From Candidatus Zixiibacteriota bacterium (GTDB lineage Bacteria > Zixibacteria > MSB-5A5 > GN15 > JACZUZ01): a stretch of DNA of 64,000 nt. The stretch lies in NCBI GenBank assembly GCA_024280775.1, contig JAJRPM010000010.1, positions 62,001 to 126,000 on the forward strand, read 5' to 3'. The notes under the pieces were generated by a model. The model did not search any database, was not told the origin of the DNA, and saw only the letters and a list, made by a program, of their open reading frames with translations. The translations under genes and the position numbers were made by a program. Shown here in pieces: positions 24,583 to 34,001 of the stretch (position 1 is the first letter of the stretch; every line of letters starts with the position of its first letter).

Positions 24583-25968
24583 ATGATGTTCAGTCACACT
24601 TTGCACTCTGCCAAAACTAAGACGGTTATACAGCTTCTGGCAATCACATTCTTGCTTATCTCGATAGCCAGTCTATCGGGCGGTTGTTCTTCCAATGATG
24701 ATGGCAGTAAGAGCAATTCAAAAAAGATAGGTTTCAGCAAGTCTGATACTTCCAGCGCCTTGACCTCCACTGCACCTCTGATTGATGAGGATGTAACAGG
24801 GGCCGTCACCGTCAATTGGTGGCACTTTTGGACCGACCCTTCTATCAAACCAACTATTGACCAAATCGTAGCTGATTTCGAAAAGCAGAACCCGAAAATC
24901 AAGATACAGCAGACTGAGTTGACCTGGAATAATGGCCATGAAAAAATCGCTATTGCTCTGGGCTCGAATTCCGGGCCTGATTTGCTGGAGCTTGGCTCAG
25001 ATTGGATTCCTGAATTTGTGGCCGCCGGTCGCATTACCGATGTAACAGCCAATTTGAAGGGTGTCTATTCTGAGTACACAGGTTGGGGGCCGGTTCGTCA
25101 TAACGGAACTCTGTACGGAATGCCCTGGATATTGGGTACCAGAGTGATGTTCTACAATCGCGATTTGCTCACGAAGGCCGGTTTCAAGAGTCATTATATT
25201 CCCATCGACCTGACACAACTCATGCAAGCTACCGTAAGAGTTGACTCCCTGGGTGATGACATTTACGGATGGGGTTCGAATTCAGCGGAAAAGCATCGTC
25301 TTTACAAGAAATTCCTACCATTCTTCTGGACATTTGGCGCGACTTTCTATTCACAGAATAATGAGTATAGCATTATCTCTTCAATGGAATCTGGCAAGGC
25401 ATTGACCTTTTACAAACAGCTAAACGACAGTTGTGCGATGATCGATACGCAACGTCGCTTGGAGGATGCTTTCCTGGCGGGTAAAATCGGGGCCGTGTTA
25501 TCCGGTGATTGGTTGTTGAAGCGTATCAAGAAAGAGAAGCCTGACTTGAACTTCATCACAGGTTTGTTCCCTGGACAGAAAGGAGCAGGAAAGTCATTTC
25601 TGGGCGGAGAATATCTGGTTGTCAATGAGGACAGTAAGAACAAAGGGGCAGCGTTGAAGTTTATGAAGTTCCTCTCGAATGCGGAAAACCAAATCAAATT
25701 CTGCCGCGCGAACTTTTCCGCGAATCCGTCGAGTATCGAGGCCGCTAAAGATGCGTTTTTCACTGAGGACCCGAATCTCATGACTTTTGTCAAACAGCTA
25801 AGGCTCGCCAAGGCGCCACCGTTTGAACCCAAATGGGTTTACATCGAAGACGAATTCGAGCAGGCAATCGAAAGAACGCTATTTGAGGGCATGGGCCCGT
25901 TCGAGTCACTGAGTATCGCCCGAGCGAAGATTCAGCGAATTAGTCGTAATAACGACAAAAGCAATTAG
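24583..25968 (+). CDS. Sugar ABC transporter substrate-binding lipoprotein
   Basis: Extracytoplasmic binding protein of family 1 (MalE-like), 461 residues. A signal peptide of about 30 residues ends in the lipobox LSGGC, so it is predicted to be lipid-anchored. The mature part opens with a Ser/Asn-rich linker, then VNWWHFWTDPSIKPTI, typical of sugar-binding proteins. GMPWILGTRVMFYNRDLLTKAGF near 175 and AVLSGDWLLKRI near 305 are conserved family blocks. The ligand is unknown, probably an oligosaccharide. Two permease genes follow with tight spacing. Confidence 0.9.
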   Translation: MMFSHTLHSAKTKTVIQLLAITFLLISIASLSGGCSSNDDGSKSNSKKIGFSKSDTSSALTSTAPLIDEDVTGAVTVNWWHFWTDPSIKPTIDQIVADFEKQNPKIKIQQTELTWNNGHEKIAIALGSNSGPDLLELGSDWIPEFVAAGRITDVTANLKGVYSEYTGWGPVRHNGTLYGMPWILGTRVMFYNRDLLTKAGFKSHYIPIDLTQLMQATVRVDSLGDDIYGWGSNSAEKHRLYKKFLPFFWTFGATFYSQNNEYSIISSMESGKALTFYKQLNDSCAMIDTQRRLEDAFLAGKIGAVLSGDWLLKRIKKEKPDLNFITGLFPGQKGAGKSFLGGEYLVVNEDSKNKGAALKFMKFLSNAENQIKFCRANFSANPSSIEAAKDAFFTEDPNLMTFVKQLRLAKAPPFEPKWVYIEDEFEQAIERTLFEGMGPFESLSIARAKIQRISRNNDKSN

Positions 25969-25976
25969 GCGCCTGA

Positions 25977-26843
25977 TTGAACTCTCAAAACAAAAGCGGA
26001 TTGACCCTCGCTTCACCCTGGTTGATAACGCTTCTATTGTTCTGGCTGTTTCCATTGGGTTACTCGCTGGTTCTCAGCTTTACCGATAGCCATTTACTGG
26101 CTCGTGAAACATCATGGATTGGCTGGCAGAATTATTCTACCTTATTGAATGACCCGGCATTCCTTCAGGCGTTGAAAAATACTTTCATCTTCACTGTCGG
26201 CACAATTCCAGTCACACAAGTAGTGGCCATTGGTTTAGCATTATTGATTAGCGCCAACTTTCGCGGTCGCAGTTTTTTCCGTAGCGCTTTTTTTGTGCCC
26301 TCGGTTACATCAATGGTGGTGGTCGCACTGGTGTTTACCAATTTGTACGGCAGAGGCGGCTATGTGTTGGCCCTGGCTCAACTTGCGGGCCTTAACCCGC
26401 CGGAGAATGGTTTTCTGCTTGATTCATCTACCGCGCTGTACTCGATTATGGCGATGGATATATGGATGGCCAGCGGCTACTATATGTTATTGGCGCTTGC
26501 GGGGCTGAAGTCTATTCCTGATGAGCTGTATGAAGCCGCTGAAATAAATGGCGCAGGCCGTTGGCGGCAGTTTGTCAGTATCACTCTTCCCTTGCTTCGC
26601 CCCATCATCCTTTTCTCACTGGTTATCAATGGCATCAAGTCTTTGCAAGTGTTCGTTGAGATATTTGTAATGACCAAAGGCAAGTATGCAACTTCTACCG
26701 GCGTGTACGATGTCTACACGCGAGGTCTGGAGCGATTTGCATTCGGTGAGGCTTCTGCGGCGGCATACATTTTATTTCTCATCATCGCGATGTTCTCGGC
26801 GTTGCAATTCTGGTTGATGCGTAAGCGCAAGGTTGCGCTCTGA
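25977..26843 (+). CDS. Sugar ABC transporter permease (MalF-like)
   Basis: A 288-residue inner-membrane protein with about six transmembrane helices. The ATPase-contact EAA loop is YEAAEINGAGRWRQF near residue 188. The start appears to be TTG at 25977, eight bases after the binding-protein stop, giving MNSQNKSGLTLASPWLI. No ATG fits the usual N-terminus. The stop overlaps the next gene (TGATG). Confidence 0.9.
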   Translation: MNSQNKSGLTLASPWLITLLLFWLFPLGYSLVLSFTDSHLLARETSWIGWQNYSTLLNDPAFLQALKNTFIFTVGTIPVTQVVAIGLALLISANFRGRSFFRSAFFVPSVTSMVVVALVFTNLYGRGGYVLALAQLAGLNPPENGFLLDSSTALYSIMAMDIWMASGYYMLLALAGLKSIPDELYEAAEINGAGRWRQFVSITLPLLRPIILFSLVINGIKSLQVFVEIFVMTKGKYATSTGVYDVYTRGLERFAFGEASAAAYILFLIIAMFSALQFWLMRKRKVAL

Positions 26844-27673
26844 TGGGATATCAGCGCAACAAAAGCGGGGTCTCAGTCTGGCGCTATGCTACCCTATCGC
26901 TCCTGACTGTTGTGATGATTGGTCCGCTGATTTGGATGTTACGTGTGGCGCTTGCTCCGATTGGCTCAGAGCTGTCAGTGAGCGCGCTTACCAGCGCTGA
27001 GTTCTCCTTCGATGCATTTACGAATCTGTTTTCCGCCGGAGGCATTCAGCGTCCTGCGCTAAATTCACTGGCAGTGGGGTTGATTGTGACAGCAGGCAAT
27101 GTGCTGTTTTGTTTCATGTCCGGGTATGCTCTAGCGCGAAAGTCCTTCTTGGGGCGCAAAGTACTTTTTATACTGACACTACTTATTCTGATGGTCCCTG
27201 CGCATATTTTGATTGTGCCGCTGTTTCTATTGCTTACAAAACTGGGGATGTTTGATTCCTATTGGGCGCTGATTTTACCGTTTTTGGTGACACCGATTGG
27301 GATTTTCATGGTCAAGCAGTATGTAGAAACTATTCCTGTTTCTCTGGAGGAAGCCGCGCGTCTTGATGGAGCCAGCGAGTGGCGTACACTATTCTCTGTG
27401 GTGGCTCCGGTTTGTAAGCCGATTCTGGCAGTGCTGGCAATTCAAACGTTCTTAGTGAACTGGAATAGCTTCCTCTTCCCGTTCATTCTCACCAACTCAA
27501 CCGACCTGCGTACTTTGCCGGTGGCTTTGGCTCTAATGCAAGGCCATCAGGCGATAGACTGGCAACATCTAATGGCCGGTTCGACAGTTGCTGTGATACC
27601 GGCTCTAGTGGTGTTTCTGATTTTCCAAAAACGAATTGTATCGGGGATAACGGCCGGGGCTATTAAGCAGTGA
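26843..27673 (+). CDS. Sugar ABC transporter permease (MalG-like)
   Basis: A 276-residue inner-membrane protein with about six helices and the EAA loop LEEAARLDGASEWRTLF near residue 172. It pairs with the previous permease to form the channel. No ATP-binding gene follows: the next 140 bases are palindromic repeats and then a convergent MscS gene. The importer must use an ATPase encoded elsewhere, as known for shared MsmK-type ATPases. Confidence 0.9.
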   Translation: MGYQRNKSGVSVWRYATLSLLTVVMIGPLIWMLRVALAPIGSELSVSALTSAEFSFDAFTNLFSAGGIQRPALNSLAVGLIVTAGNVLFCFMSGYALARKSFLGRKVLFILTLLILMVPAHILIVPLFLLLTKLGMFDSYWALILPFLVTPIGIFMVKQYVETIPVSLEEAARLDGASEWRTLFSVVAPVCKPILAVLAIQTFLVNWNSFLFPFILTNSTDLRTLPVALALMQGHQAIDWQHLMAGSTVAVIPALVVFLIFQKRIVSGITAGAIKQ

Positions 27674-27683
27674 CAATAGGCCC

Positions 27684-27822
27684 GTAGGGGCGGGGTTTCC
27701 CCGCCCTATCTCGATTCATGCACGCTCTAGATCGCTTCAGGGCAAGGGCGCCGAAACGACGCCCCTACGAATTCGTGAGATTGTGCGTTAGTTCCAACAG
27801 GCACAGCGCGCTGTGCTCCTAC
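27684..27822. repeat. Cluster of GTAGGGGC palindromic repeats, locus 2
   Basis: Three modules. A is at 27684-27706 (GTAGGGGCGGGG-TTT-CCCCGCC). B is at 27746-27768, reverse orientation, ending CGACGCCCCTAC. C is at 27800-27822, reverse orientation, on CACAGCGCGCTGTG. A and B are identical to the locus 1 copies at 107-128 and 47-69 but inverted relative to them, and C differs by one base. The spacers are unrelated between loci, so the modules are the mobile or conserved unit. The outer TAG of module C serves as the stop codon of the convergent MscS gene. Confidence 0.88.
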
Positions 27823-28922
27823 TCTACCTTTGGAAGTTCTTCTTTCTCAGGGTACACATGATGCACTACTCTCTGCGGGAATGGAATCTCTATTCCGTCG
27901 GTGTTGAAGCGCTTATAGATTTGGGCACGGACTTGCAAGGTGGTTGGCCATTGGTCGGCGACTTCTTGCACACGCCCTACTATGGAGAAATTCAATGAGG
28001 AATCGGCCATCTCGGTGAAAAACACTGACGGCGGTGGATCTGAGAGAATCAGTGGATGCGCCTCGGCTATGTCTAGAAGTATCTTCTCTACTTCGTCAAT
28101 ATCTGAACCGTAAGCCACGCCTACATCTACCTTAACCCGTATTCTGGGTTCGGGATAGGTCAGGTTATTGATTGTCATCTTGATAAGCTCGGCGTTCGGA
28201 ACTATGACCAAAGTATTCTCGAATGTCAGAAATTTTGTGGAACGCATCCCGATTTCATAAACGTCACACTTCGTGCCATCACCAAGAATCACCCTGTCTC
28301 CCTTACGAAACGGCCTGTCAACCATGACCACAAAACCGGCTATCATATTCGAGAGTGTTTCCTGGGCCGCTAAAGCTATAGCCAAAGAGCCAACTCCGAG
28401 TACTGCAACCAGTCCCTTGATGTCCACACTAAAGTGATCAAGTATAATCATTGCCGCGACAACACCAATAGTGATTCTGCCAACGCGCTTGAGCAGAGGC
28501 ATTAATTCGTCATCGAAAGTGGATTCGGTTCGCACTGCAATAGACTTGGTGTACCAATCAGTGAGAGTTGTTACCAGCTTAATTAGATATATGGCAATCA
28601 AGACAACTAGTAGACTAAAGAGTATGCCGCTGACCACTTCAACTCGTAGGCCGCTATACCAGTCGTATTTACCTTCCAGGTGATTGCTAAGCGCCCCCAT
28701 ACCGGCCAGGTATACGAGTTTGACAATCAGCGGTTTAGATAAGTGGACAACATTATCGTCCAGATCTGTTTTGGTGAGACCGCTCAGGCGAGCAAATACT
28801 CCCGAAAACAAAGCCTTGGCCAAATGCGCCAGGACAAAAGTCACTATTAGAATAATCAGCACCGATAGAATATCGGACGGGCCGCCATTGACGCCTATTT
28901 TGGAAAGCAGATCTTCAATCAT
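27819..28922 (-). CDS. Small-conductance mechanosensitive channel (MscS family)
   Basis: Pressure-relief channel of the inner membrane. The 367-residue protein has four or five hydrophobic segments in the first 190 residues. The pore-lining helix and start of the beta domain are seen as AVLGVGSLAIALAAQETLSNMIAGFVVMVD, followed by PFRKGDRVILGD near 208. The C-terminal alpha/beta cage region contains RIRVKVDVGVAYGSDIDEVEKIL. The start lies next to the upstream Ig-like gene on the same strand (46 bases). The stop codon comes from the palindromic repeat: the protein ends E-V-E before the module's TAG. Confidence 0.93.
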   Translation of the reverse strand: MIEDLLSKIGVNGGPSDILSVLIILIVTFVLAHLAKALFSGVFARLSGLTKTDLDDNVVHLSKPLIVKLVYLAGMGALSNHLEGKYDWYSGLRVEVVSGILFSLLVVLIAIYLIKLVTTLTDWYTKSIAVRTESTFDDELMPLLKRVGRITIGVVAAMIILDHFSVDIKGLVAVLGVGSLAIALAAQETLSNMIAGFVVMVDRPFRKGDRVILGDGTKCDVYEIGMRSTKFLTFENTLVIVPNAELIKMTINNLTYPEPRIRVKVDVGVAYGSDIDEVEKILLDIAEAHPLILSDPPPSVFFTEMADSSLNFSIVGRVQEVADQWPTTLQVRAQIYKRFNTDGIEIPFPQRVVHHVYPEKEELPKVE

Positions 28923-28968
28923 CGTATATCTTCCATTATCAAGTTTCCATCATTAAGGATTGTATATA

Positions 28969-30705
28969 CTACTCAAGTATAATTGTGATTCCCTCGGTGT
29001 CAAAGCGCGGACGAACATTAACCGTATCAGGATAGAACGAACGAGGTTTAGCAAAACGCAAAGGATATAATGAGCCTACCGAATTACGACTGGTGTCGGT
29101 TAGCGCTTCGATAATGTAGTCTCCAGCGGGAAGCTCCATCGAGATAGAGTCCGGCTTAGTTGCGGCTATCCAATAGTCTCTGCCCTTCAGTCGGCTGATT
29201 CTCAGGAAGTAACTCCCATCGTAGAGACTGTCAAACCTATTGTCGATGTTGAGTGTTAGCAAGCCGAGTGAATCAGTCGACCATACGGAAATACTATCAA
29301 ATAAGACCGAATCTGAGATGGCATTGCCGGAGAAATCCCTGATACTCGCAGTGTCAATGGTTAGGGTATACCGTTCGCCCTTAACTGGTCGGATAGATGC
29401 GATGATGACAAGTTCGTTGGGGGCCACTGGTTGTGACACTACATAGTTGGCTCTGCCCTGCCGGCTGTTCGTCAAAACAATTGAGCTGTCCTGATTTGTA
29501 TCTATTGAAACCGGTTCGCTAAAAATATATGTCCACTGTGGTGTCTCCCAGGGGGCGATTATCTCTGGTACTACTCGCCCTTCAATCGAGGGAGTTCGGG
29601 TGTCAGCGGCGTCTGAATAGCTGACTTCAATTATCTGTTCTTGAGCATCGCGCCCGTCAGAATACAGCGAGTCAAATCCCAACGAGAACAGATAATCTCC
29701 GGCGGGTAAATCATTGAAATAGAACTCGAATCGTTTCGTCTTCTCGCCAGTAGGGTTTTTTAGCGCTGTGGGTGTGGATACTAATGAACTGTCAGCGGCG
29801 CTTAGCAAGCGAACATGCTCCAAACCACCTGAAAACAAGCTCGGGCTTAATTTACGTGAGAGATTCACTTTCAAAGCTTTGTCAGTGTTAAACAGCGCTG
29901 TGATAATTGTGGTTTCGGAAGTGTCAACTTCCTGCATGCGTAATTCCAGATTGTCATATTCGTCACTACCTATGTGGAGCTCTCGGGTTGTCACGCCGAA
30001 ATCCTCGGCGCCGTATTGGAACAATTGATTGTTGTCCTTGTCCTTGAAGGCGAGGATGAAATAGTCATCAACCGGAAGGAACGCTAATTCGAAACTTCCA
30101 TCCGAGCCGCTCATAGTGAAATAGTCAGGGTAGAGTGAGTCCATCTCACCCATAGCTGACGGCGTGAAATTCCGAAAGAGAGCCACCGCAACTCCCGAAG
30201 CGGGTGAGTCTCCGCTAGTTACAGTTCCAGATACGAAGCTAGTGTCAATTTCCTCGCCGCGAGTGAAGGCAAAACTCTTACTGTCCTCTAGTTGATTGCC
30301 GCGCATATCCCGAATGCCAGAACCGAGAGTAATCACATAGGTTTGATCCAATGAAAAACTATCTACAAAAACAGCCTCTAGCTCGGCGCCATGAATCTTG
30401 ATTTTCGGCGGCTTAACCTGCCGCGGGCTAACAAAGAATTGCTTGTTCACACTTCTAGGGTCGATATTTTCGGAAAAGGAAACAACAAACGAATTCCCAG
30501 GTGGAACCTTGGTTTGATGCGAATGTGGAGTTGCAGAGAGCACAGTAGGCGGAGTCTTATCCTCCGGTCCACCGGGAGGCGCAACAACTTTGGCGCAGGT
30601 TGCGCTCAACAGAGCCAGTATCAGAATTAAGAAACCTGATATGGCGCTCTTGCTTCGTGTAGCTGAAGCGGCGTCACTAGTAATGCTTGAGAGGTGAGGA
30701 TTCAT
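28969..30705 (-). CDS. Ig-like domain envelope protein (Big_5 type)
   Basis: A 578-residue secreted protein. A hydrophobic segment (about 20-37) ends in LLSATC, close to but not exactly a lipobox, so it may be a lipoprotein. The next part, PPGGPEDKTPPTVLSATP, and SFSENIDPRSVNKQFFVSP with GSGIRDMRGNQLEDSKSFAF, mark a bacterial Ig-like (Big_5) domain common in FCB bacteria. A carboxypeptidase-regulatory-like segment follows (VSGTVTSGDSPASGVAVALF, near 160). Later regions are beta-rich repeats with a second RDFSGNAISDS-like Big_5 motif near 460. Function is unknown. It is probably in an operon with the TPR protein and tyrS. Confidence 0.8.
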   Translation of the reverse strand: MNPHLSSITSDAASATRSKSAISGFLILILALLSATCAKVVAPPGGPEDKTPPTVLSATPHSHQTKVPPGNSFVVSFSENIDPRSVNKQFFVSPRQVKPPKIKIHGAELEAVFVDSFSLDQTYVITLGSGIRDMRGNQLEDSKSFAFTRGEEIDTSFVSGTVTSGDSPASGVAVALFRNFTPSAMGEMDSLYPDYFTMSGSDGSFELAFLPVDDYFILAFKDKDNNQLFQYGAEDFGVTTRELHIGSDEYDNLELRMQEVDTSETTIITALFNTDKALKVNLSRKLSPSLFSGGLEHVRLLSAADSSLVSTPTALKNPTGEKTKRFEFYFNDLPAGDYLFSLGFDSLYSDGRDAQEQIIEVSYSDAADTRTPSIEGRVVPEIIAPWETPQWTYIFSEPVSIDTNQDSSIVLTNSRQGRANYVVSQPVAPNELVIIASIRPVKGERYTLTIDTASIRDFSGNAISDSVLFDSISVWSTDSLGLLTLNIDNRFDSLYDGSYFLRISRLKGRDYWIAATKPDSISMELPAGDYIIEALTDTSRNSVGSLYPLRFAKPRSFYPDTVNVRPRFDTEGITIILE

Positions 30706-30728
30706 CGGCGTTATTTGCGCAGAACAGG

Positions 30729-32393
30729 CTATTTGCCTGACTTTGCTTTTGACTCGGTTGGCAGCGCTTGCAACTTGGCCTTAATAGTCTCGTTGTCACT
30801 ATCCTTTTCCAAAGCCCGACGCCAATACACAGCCGCGGAATCCGAGACGCCCAGCTTTTGATATACATCACCCAAATGATCGAAGACAGTAGGATCGGCC
30901 TGGATTAAATCCAATGCGCGATGCAATGAGTCTTTCGCCTGTTGGTAGTCTCCCTCTTTGAATAGCGCCCAGGCGTAGGAATCGATATATGCCCCGCTGT
31001 TAGGGTTGATTTCGAGCGCTCTTCTTATCAGCTCCTTGGCGTAAGGAACTCTATCATCCCGATCAACTAACATGTATCCCAGGTAGTTCAAAGCAGGCGC
31101 ATTCATTGAATCTAGCTCTAATACCTGATTGAAAGCTTTTTCTGAGAGTTCCATTTCGCCGATTTGCTCACGTGTGGCGCCTAGAGAGAAAAGCAGGCGA
31201 ATCCTGTCACGTTCATCTTTCACATGTGAAAGCCCTTCGCGGTAAGCGCTAGCGGCTTGCTTGAGAGAATCCATTGCCTGATAGGTCTGCCCAATCCCCA
31301 ACCACCCATCGGAGATGCTGTCATTAGAGCGGGTTGCGGTTCTGAAGTTTATCATGGCATAGGAGTAGTTTTCTTTTTCGAAGAATATCCTTCCCAGAAA
31401 AAAGTAGTTGGTGAAGTCCATTTGGCCGATTCCGATTAGTTCGTTGAATTGGTCTTCAGCGAGGTCAAGACTATCGGCGCTATAGGCGATGATACCCAGT
31501 CGTCTAATTGCGGACTTGTCCTGCGGCGTTAGTTCTACTTCGATTTTCGAATGAATCAAGGCGCTGTCAAAGAATCTTTGTCTTGAGTAATAGTCGATAA
31601 AACGTCGATGTGTCGGCACATGTGTGGAATCCAACTCTAATAGCTCACCCAACACACTTCTCTGTCGTACATTGTCGCCCTTCTCACTTAACGCATCAGC
31701 AAGCCCGGAATAACTGGGTATATTACCGCCCCCCGGTTCAATTTCGATAGACTTCTTGAATGAACTGATGGCGCCGTCATAATTCTCTGTGAGAAACTGA
31801 AGCGCTCCCAGCTCATTGTATGCCTGATAATCATTACTCCTTTGGGCAATCTTCTCGCGGTATGGAATCGAGGCCGCCAGATTGCCAAGCTGTTCATAGT
31901 ATGACGCCAAAGATTTCAGCGGAGTAAGATCGTTTGTGTCAACTTGGGCGAGCAGGTCCAGGTAGTAGAGAACAGAATCGGTCATTTGCGCCTGACGGTA
32001 CAAGTCAACTATCAGTCGCAAGGCTTCGGCGTCTTCAAGGTCGAGTTTACCGGCTTGGTCGCGCGCTTCCTGAAACTTCCCCACTTTTGCGGCGGTCTTG
32101 ATATACGACATTCGGATAGTGTATGACTCTGAGTCATAGAACATGGCGGTGTCATAATTGGCCAAAGCGCCTAACCAGTCTTGGTTTTCTTCCAGCTCCA
32201 TGCCGCGGTAGTAGTATTCAATTGCCGCCTTTTCGCGGGCTTCTCTTGGAGTGTCGTACTTGCCACGCGGGGCTTGAGGCTTTTGATTTCTTCCCGAGCG
32301 CCTGTCAATCGAATGTACTGAAGGAGCCGCAATCATTGTGGCTAACATCAATACCAATGCGCCAGTCGATATCCCCATGATTCGTTTTTGCAT
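30729..32393 (-). CDS. TPR-repeat protein, exported
   Basis: A 554-residue protein with a signal peptide (about 1-28, ending APSVHS) and an array of tetratricopeptide repeats through most of its length. Recognisable units are near 65 (YYRGMELEENQDWLGALANY), 190-230, 330-400 and 410-530 (YIDSYAWALFKEGDYQQAKDSLHRAL). TPR arrays bind partner proteins; this one faces the periplasm or outer membrane. It is 22 bases from tyrS and 23 bases from the Ig-like gene, all in one direction, which indicates an operon. No enzyme domain is seen. Confidence 0.85.
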   Translation of the reverse strand: MQKRIMGISTGALVLMLATMIAAPSVHSIDRRSGRNQKPQAPRGKYDTPREAREKAAIEYYYRGMELEENQDWLGALANYDTAMFYDSESYTIRMSYIKTAAKVGKFQEARDQAGKLDLEDAEALRLIVDLYRQAQMTDSVLYYLDLLAQVDTNDLTPLKSLASYYEQLGNLAASIPYREKIAQRSNDYQAYNELGALQFLTENYDGAISSFKKSIEIEPGGGNIPSYSGLADALSEKGDNVRQRSVLGELLELDSTHVPTHRRFIDYYSRQRFFDSALIHSKIEVELTPQDKSAIRRLGIIAYSADSLDLAEDQFNELIGIGQMDFTNYFFLGRIFFEKENYSYAMINFRTATRSNDSISDGWLGIGQTYQAMDSLKQAASAYREGLSHVKDERDRIRLLFSLGATREQIGEMELSEKAFNQVLELDSMNAPALNYLGYMLVDRDDRVPYAKELIRRALEINPNSGAYIDSYAWALFKEGDYQQAKDSLHRALDLIQADPTVFDHLGDVYQKLGVSDSAAVYWRRALEKDSDNETIKAKLQALPTESKAKSGK

Positions 32394-32415
32394 GATTCCC
32401 CTATTGTCCTGAATT

Positions 32416-33630
32416 CTAATTCGACGATTTCACCAAGCGGCGATAGCGACGTTTTCCGACTTTCAATATCACTGGTTCGGTGACCTCAATATGCGTATCG
32501 GAATCACTGACCCGCTCTCCGTCTAGTGATACAGCTCCAGCGTCAATCATTCTTCGCGCTTCACCATTAGACTTTGTCATACCGCTCTCAGTGAGAAGTT
32601 TGACAATCCATACTGGTTGGGCGCCGCAATCGTAATCCTCAATTTCATCCGGCAAACCACCACGCGAAAATACCTTCTCGAATTCCGCGCGAGCGCGTAG
32701 CCCGGCTCCTGCGCCGTTGTACATATCTGTAATTGCGCAGGCAAGCTCTTTCTTGAGCTCCATTGGGTTTACGCTTCCACCGTCCAACAGTTCCCTAAAC
32801 TCAGTGAGGCGCTCGGCGGGCAAATCCGAAGCCAACTCCCCATAGGAGACAATCAAATCATCCGGGATCGACATCAGCTTGCCAAACATCTCATTCTCGG
32901 AGTCATCAATTGCCACATAGTTCCCGCTGGACTTGGACATCTTCATTTTGCCGTCCAACCCAACAAGAATCGGCATGGTCAGAATCACTTGTTGCCGCAC
33001 CCCGTAGTCGGGCTGTATATCTCGTCCAACCAGCAGATTGAACTTTTGTTCGGTTGCGCCGATTTCGATATCAGCCTTGATTTCCACCGAGTCATAGCCC
33101 TGCATCAATGGATACAGGAATTCATGAATAGAAATAGGAATGCCGCCTTTGTAGCGTTTCTCGAAATCGTCACGCTCCAGCATTCTGGCGACTGTATATT
33201 TTGAGGCTAGTTCTATGAGGTCTTTGACACCCATTTTTTCGAACCATGAACCATTGTAATGGACTTCAGTTTTCTCTACATCCAAGATGTGAAAGAACTG
33301 CTCCTGATATGTCTTAGCGTTTTCGAGAATCTCTTCATGAGTCAACCTGGGGCGCGCGGAGGAGCGACCGGATGGATCACCAACCAGCGCAGTATAGTCT
33401 CCTACTATCAAGACCACCTTGTGCCCGAGGTCCTGAAACTGTTTGAGCTTGCGTATACCGACCGAATGGCCCAGATGAATATCTGGAGCTGTTGGGTCAA
33501 AGCCTTGCTTAACTCTCAGCGGGACTTTCTTTTCTATTGATTCCTTAAGCCTATCCTTGAACTCATCTTCAGGCGCTATTTCGGCAACTCCCCGGGTGAG
33601 AATTGCATATTGTTTTTCAAATTCCGTCAC
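32416..33630 (-). CDS. tyrS: Tyrosyl-tRNA synthetase
   Basis: Charges tRNA-Tyr. The 404-residue class I enzyme has the HIGH motif as HLGHSVGIRKLKQF (near 52), then IVGDYTALVGDPSGRS, which marks the shorter bacterial TyrRS subtype. The KMSKS loop is KMKMSKSSGNYVAID near 233. A C-terminal S4 RNA-binding domain (about 345-404) contains SNGEARRMIDAGAVSLDGE. The gene is first in a reverse-strand operon and lies back-to-back with PBP1A. No T-box motif was found in its leader. Confidence 0.96.
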   Translation of the reverse strand: MTEFEKQYAILTRGVAEIAPEDEFKDRLKESIEKKVPLRVKQGFDPTAPDIHLGHSVGIRKLKQFQDLGHKVVLIVGDYTALVGDPSGRSSARPRLTHEEILENAKTYQEQFFHILDVEKTEVHYNGSWFEKMGVKDLIELASKYTVARMLERDDFEKRYKGGIPISIHEFLYPLMQGYDSVEIKADIEIGATEQKFNLLVGRDIQPDYGVRQQVILTMPILVGLDGKMKMSKSSGNYVAIDDSENEMFGKLMSIPDDLIVSYGELASDLPAERLTEFRELLDGGSVNPMELKKELACAITDMYNGAGAGLRARAEFEKVFSRGGLPDEIEDYDCGAQPVWIVKLLTESGMTKSNGEARRMIDAGAVSLDGERVSDSDTHIEVTEPVILKVGKRRYRRLVKSSN

Positions 33631-34001
33631 TTACTTCCTCGATTTCAAATTGACATTCAGATAGCGCATTAGTCATGACGCTGTCTCTGCGCTCTAGAAC
33701 CGACTGCCGGACAAAGGGATAGCAGTCAACCGCAAGGATAAACAATCTCTCCCCTCAACACAAGGTCACACTTTTCTTACCGGCGAGCAAGTCTCCATGC
33801 GAGGCGTAAAAAGTTTTGTGGCTTTGAGGTCACTACAACTAATGATTTTAGGCGATAACCGGCCCTTGCTCGCGTATAATGTCTGTGCTCTGGTCTGAAG
33901 AGCTGTGGGTGATGACACTTTGTGCGAAACACGCATTCGCACAGACTCTCAGAGATTGATAAAAGTAGTACAAACACATAACGAGATTACGATTTCAAGA
34001 A
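33631..34001. other. Divergent region between tyrS and PBP1A
   Basis: 371 bases without a gene. It must hold both promoters. A perfect 8-pair hairpin TGTGCGAA/TTCGCACA with a 7-base loop lies at 33921-33943, 58 bases before the PBP1A start. It could be an operator or a leader structure; nothing else is recognised. Confidence 0.45.

Noticed and set aside
33631-34001. T-box leader for tyrS
   Set aside because: The conserved AGGGTGG..ACCGCG element is not present on the reverse strand.
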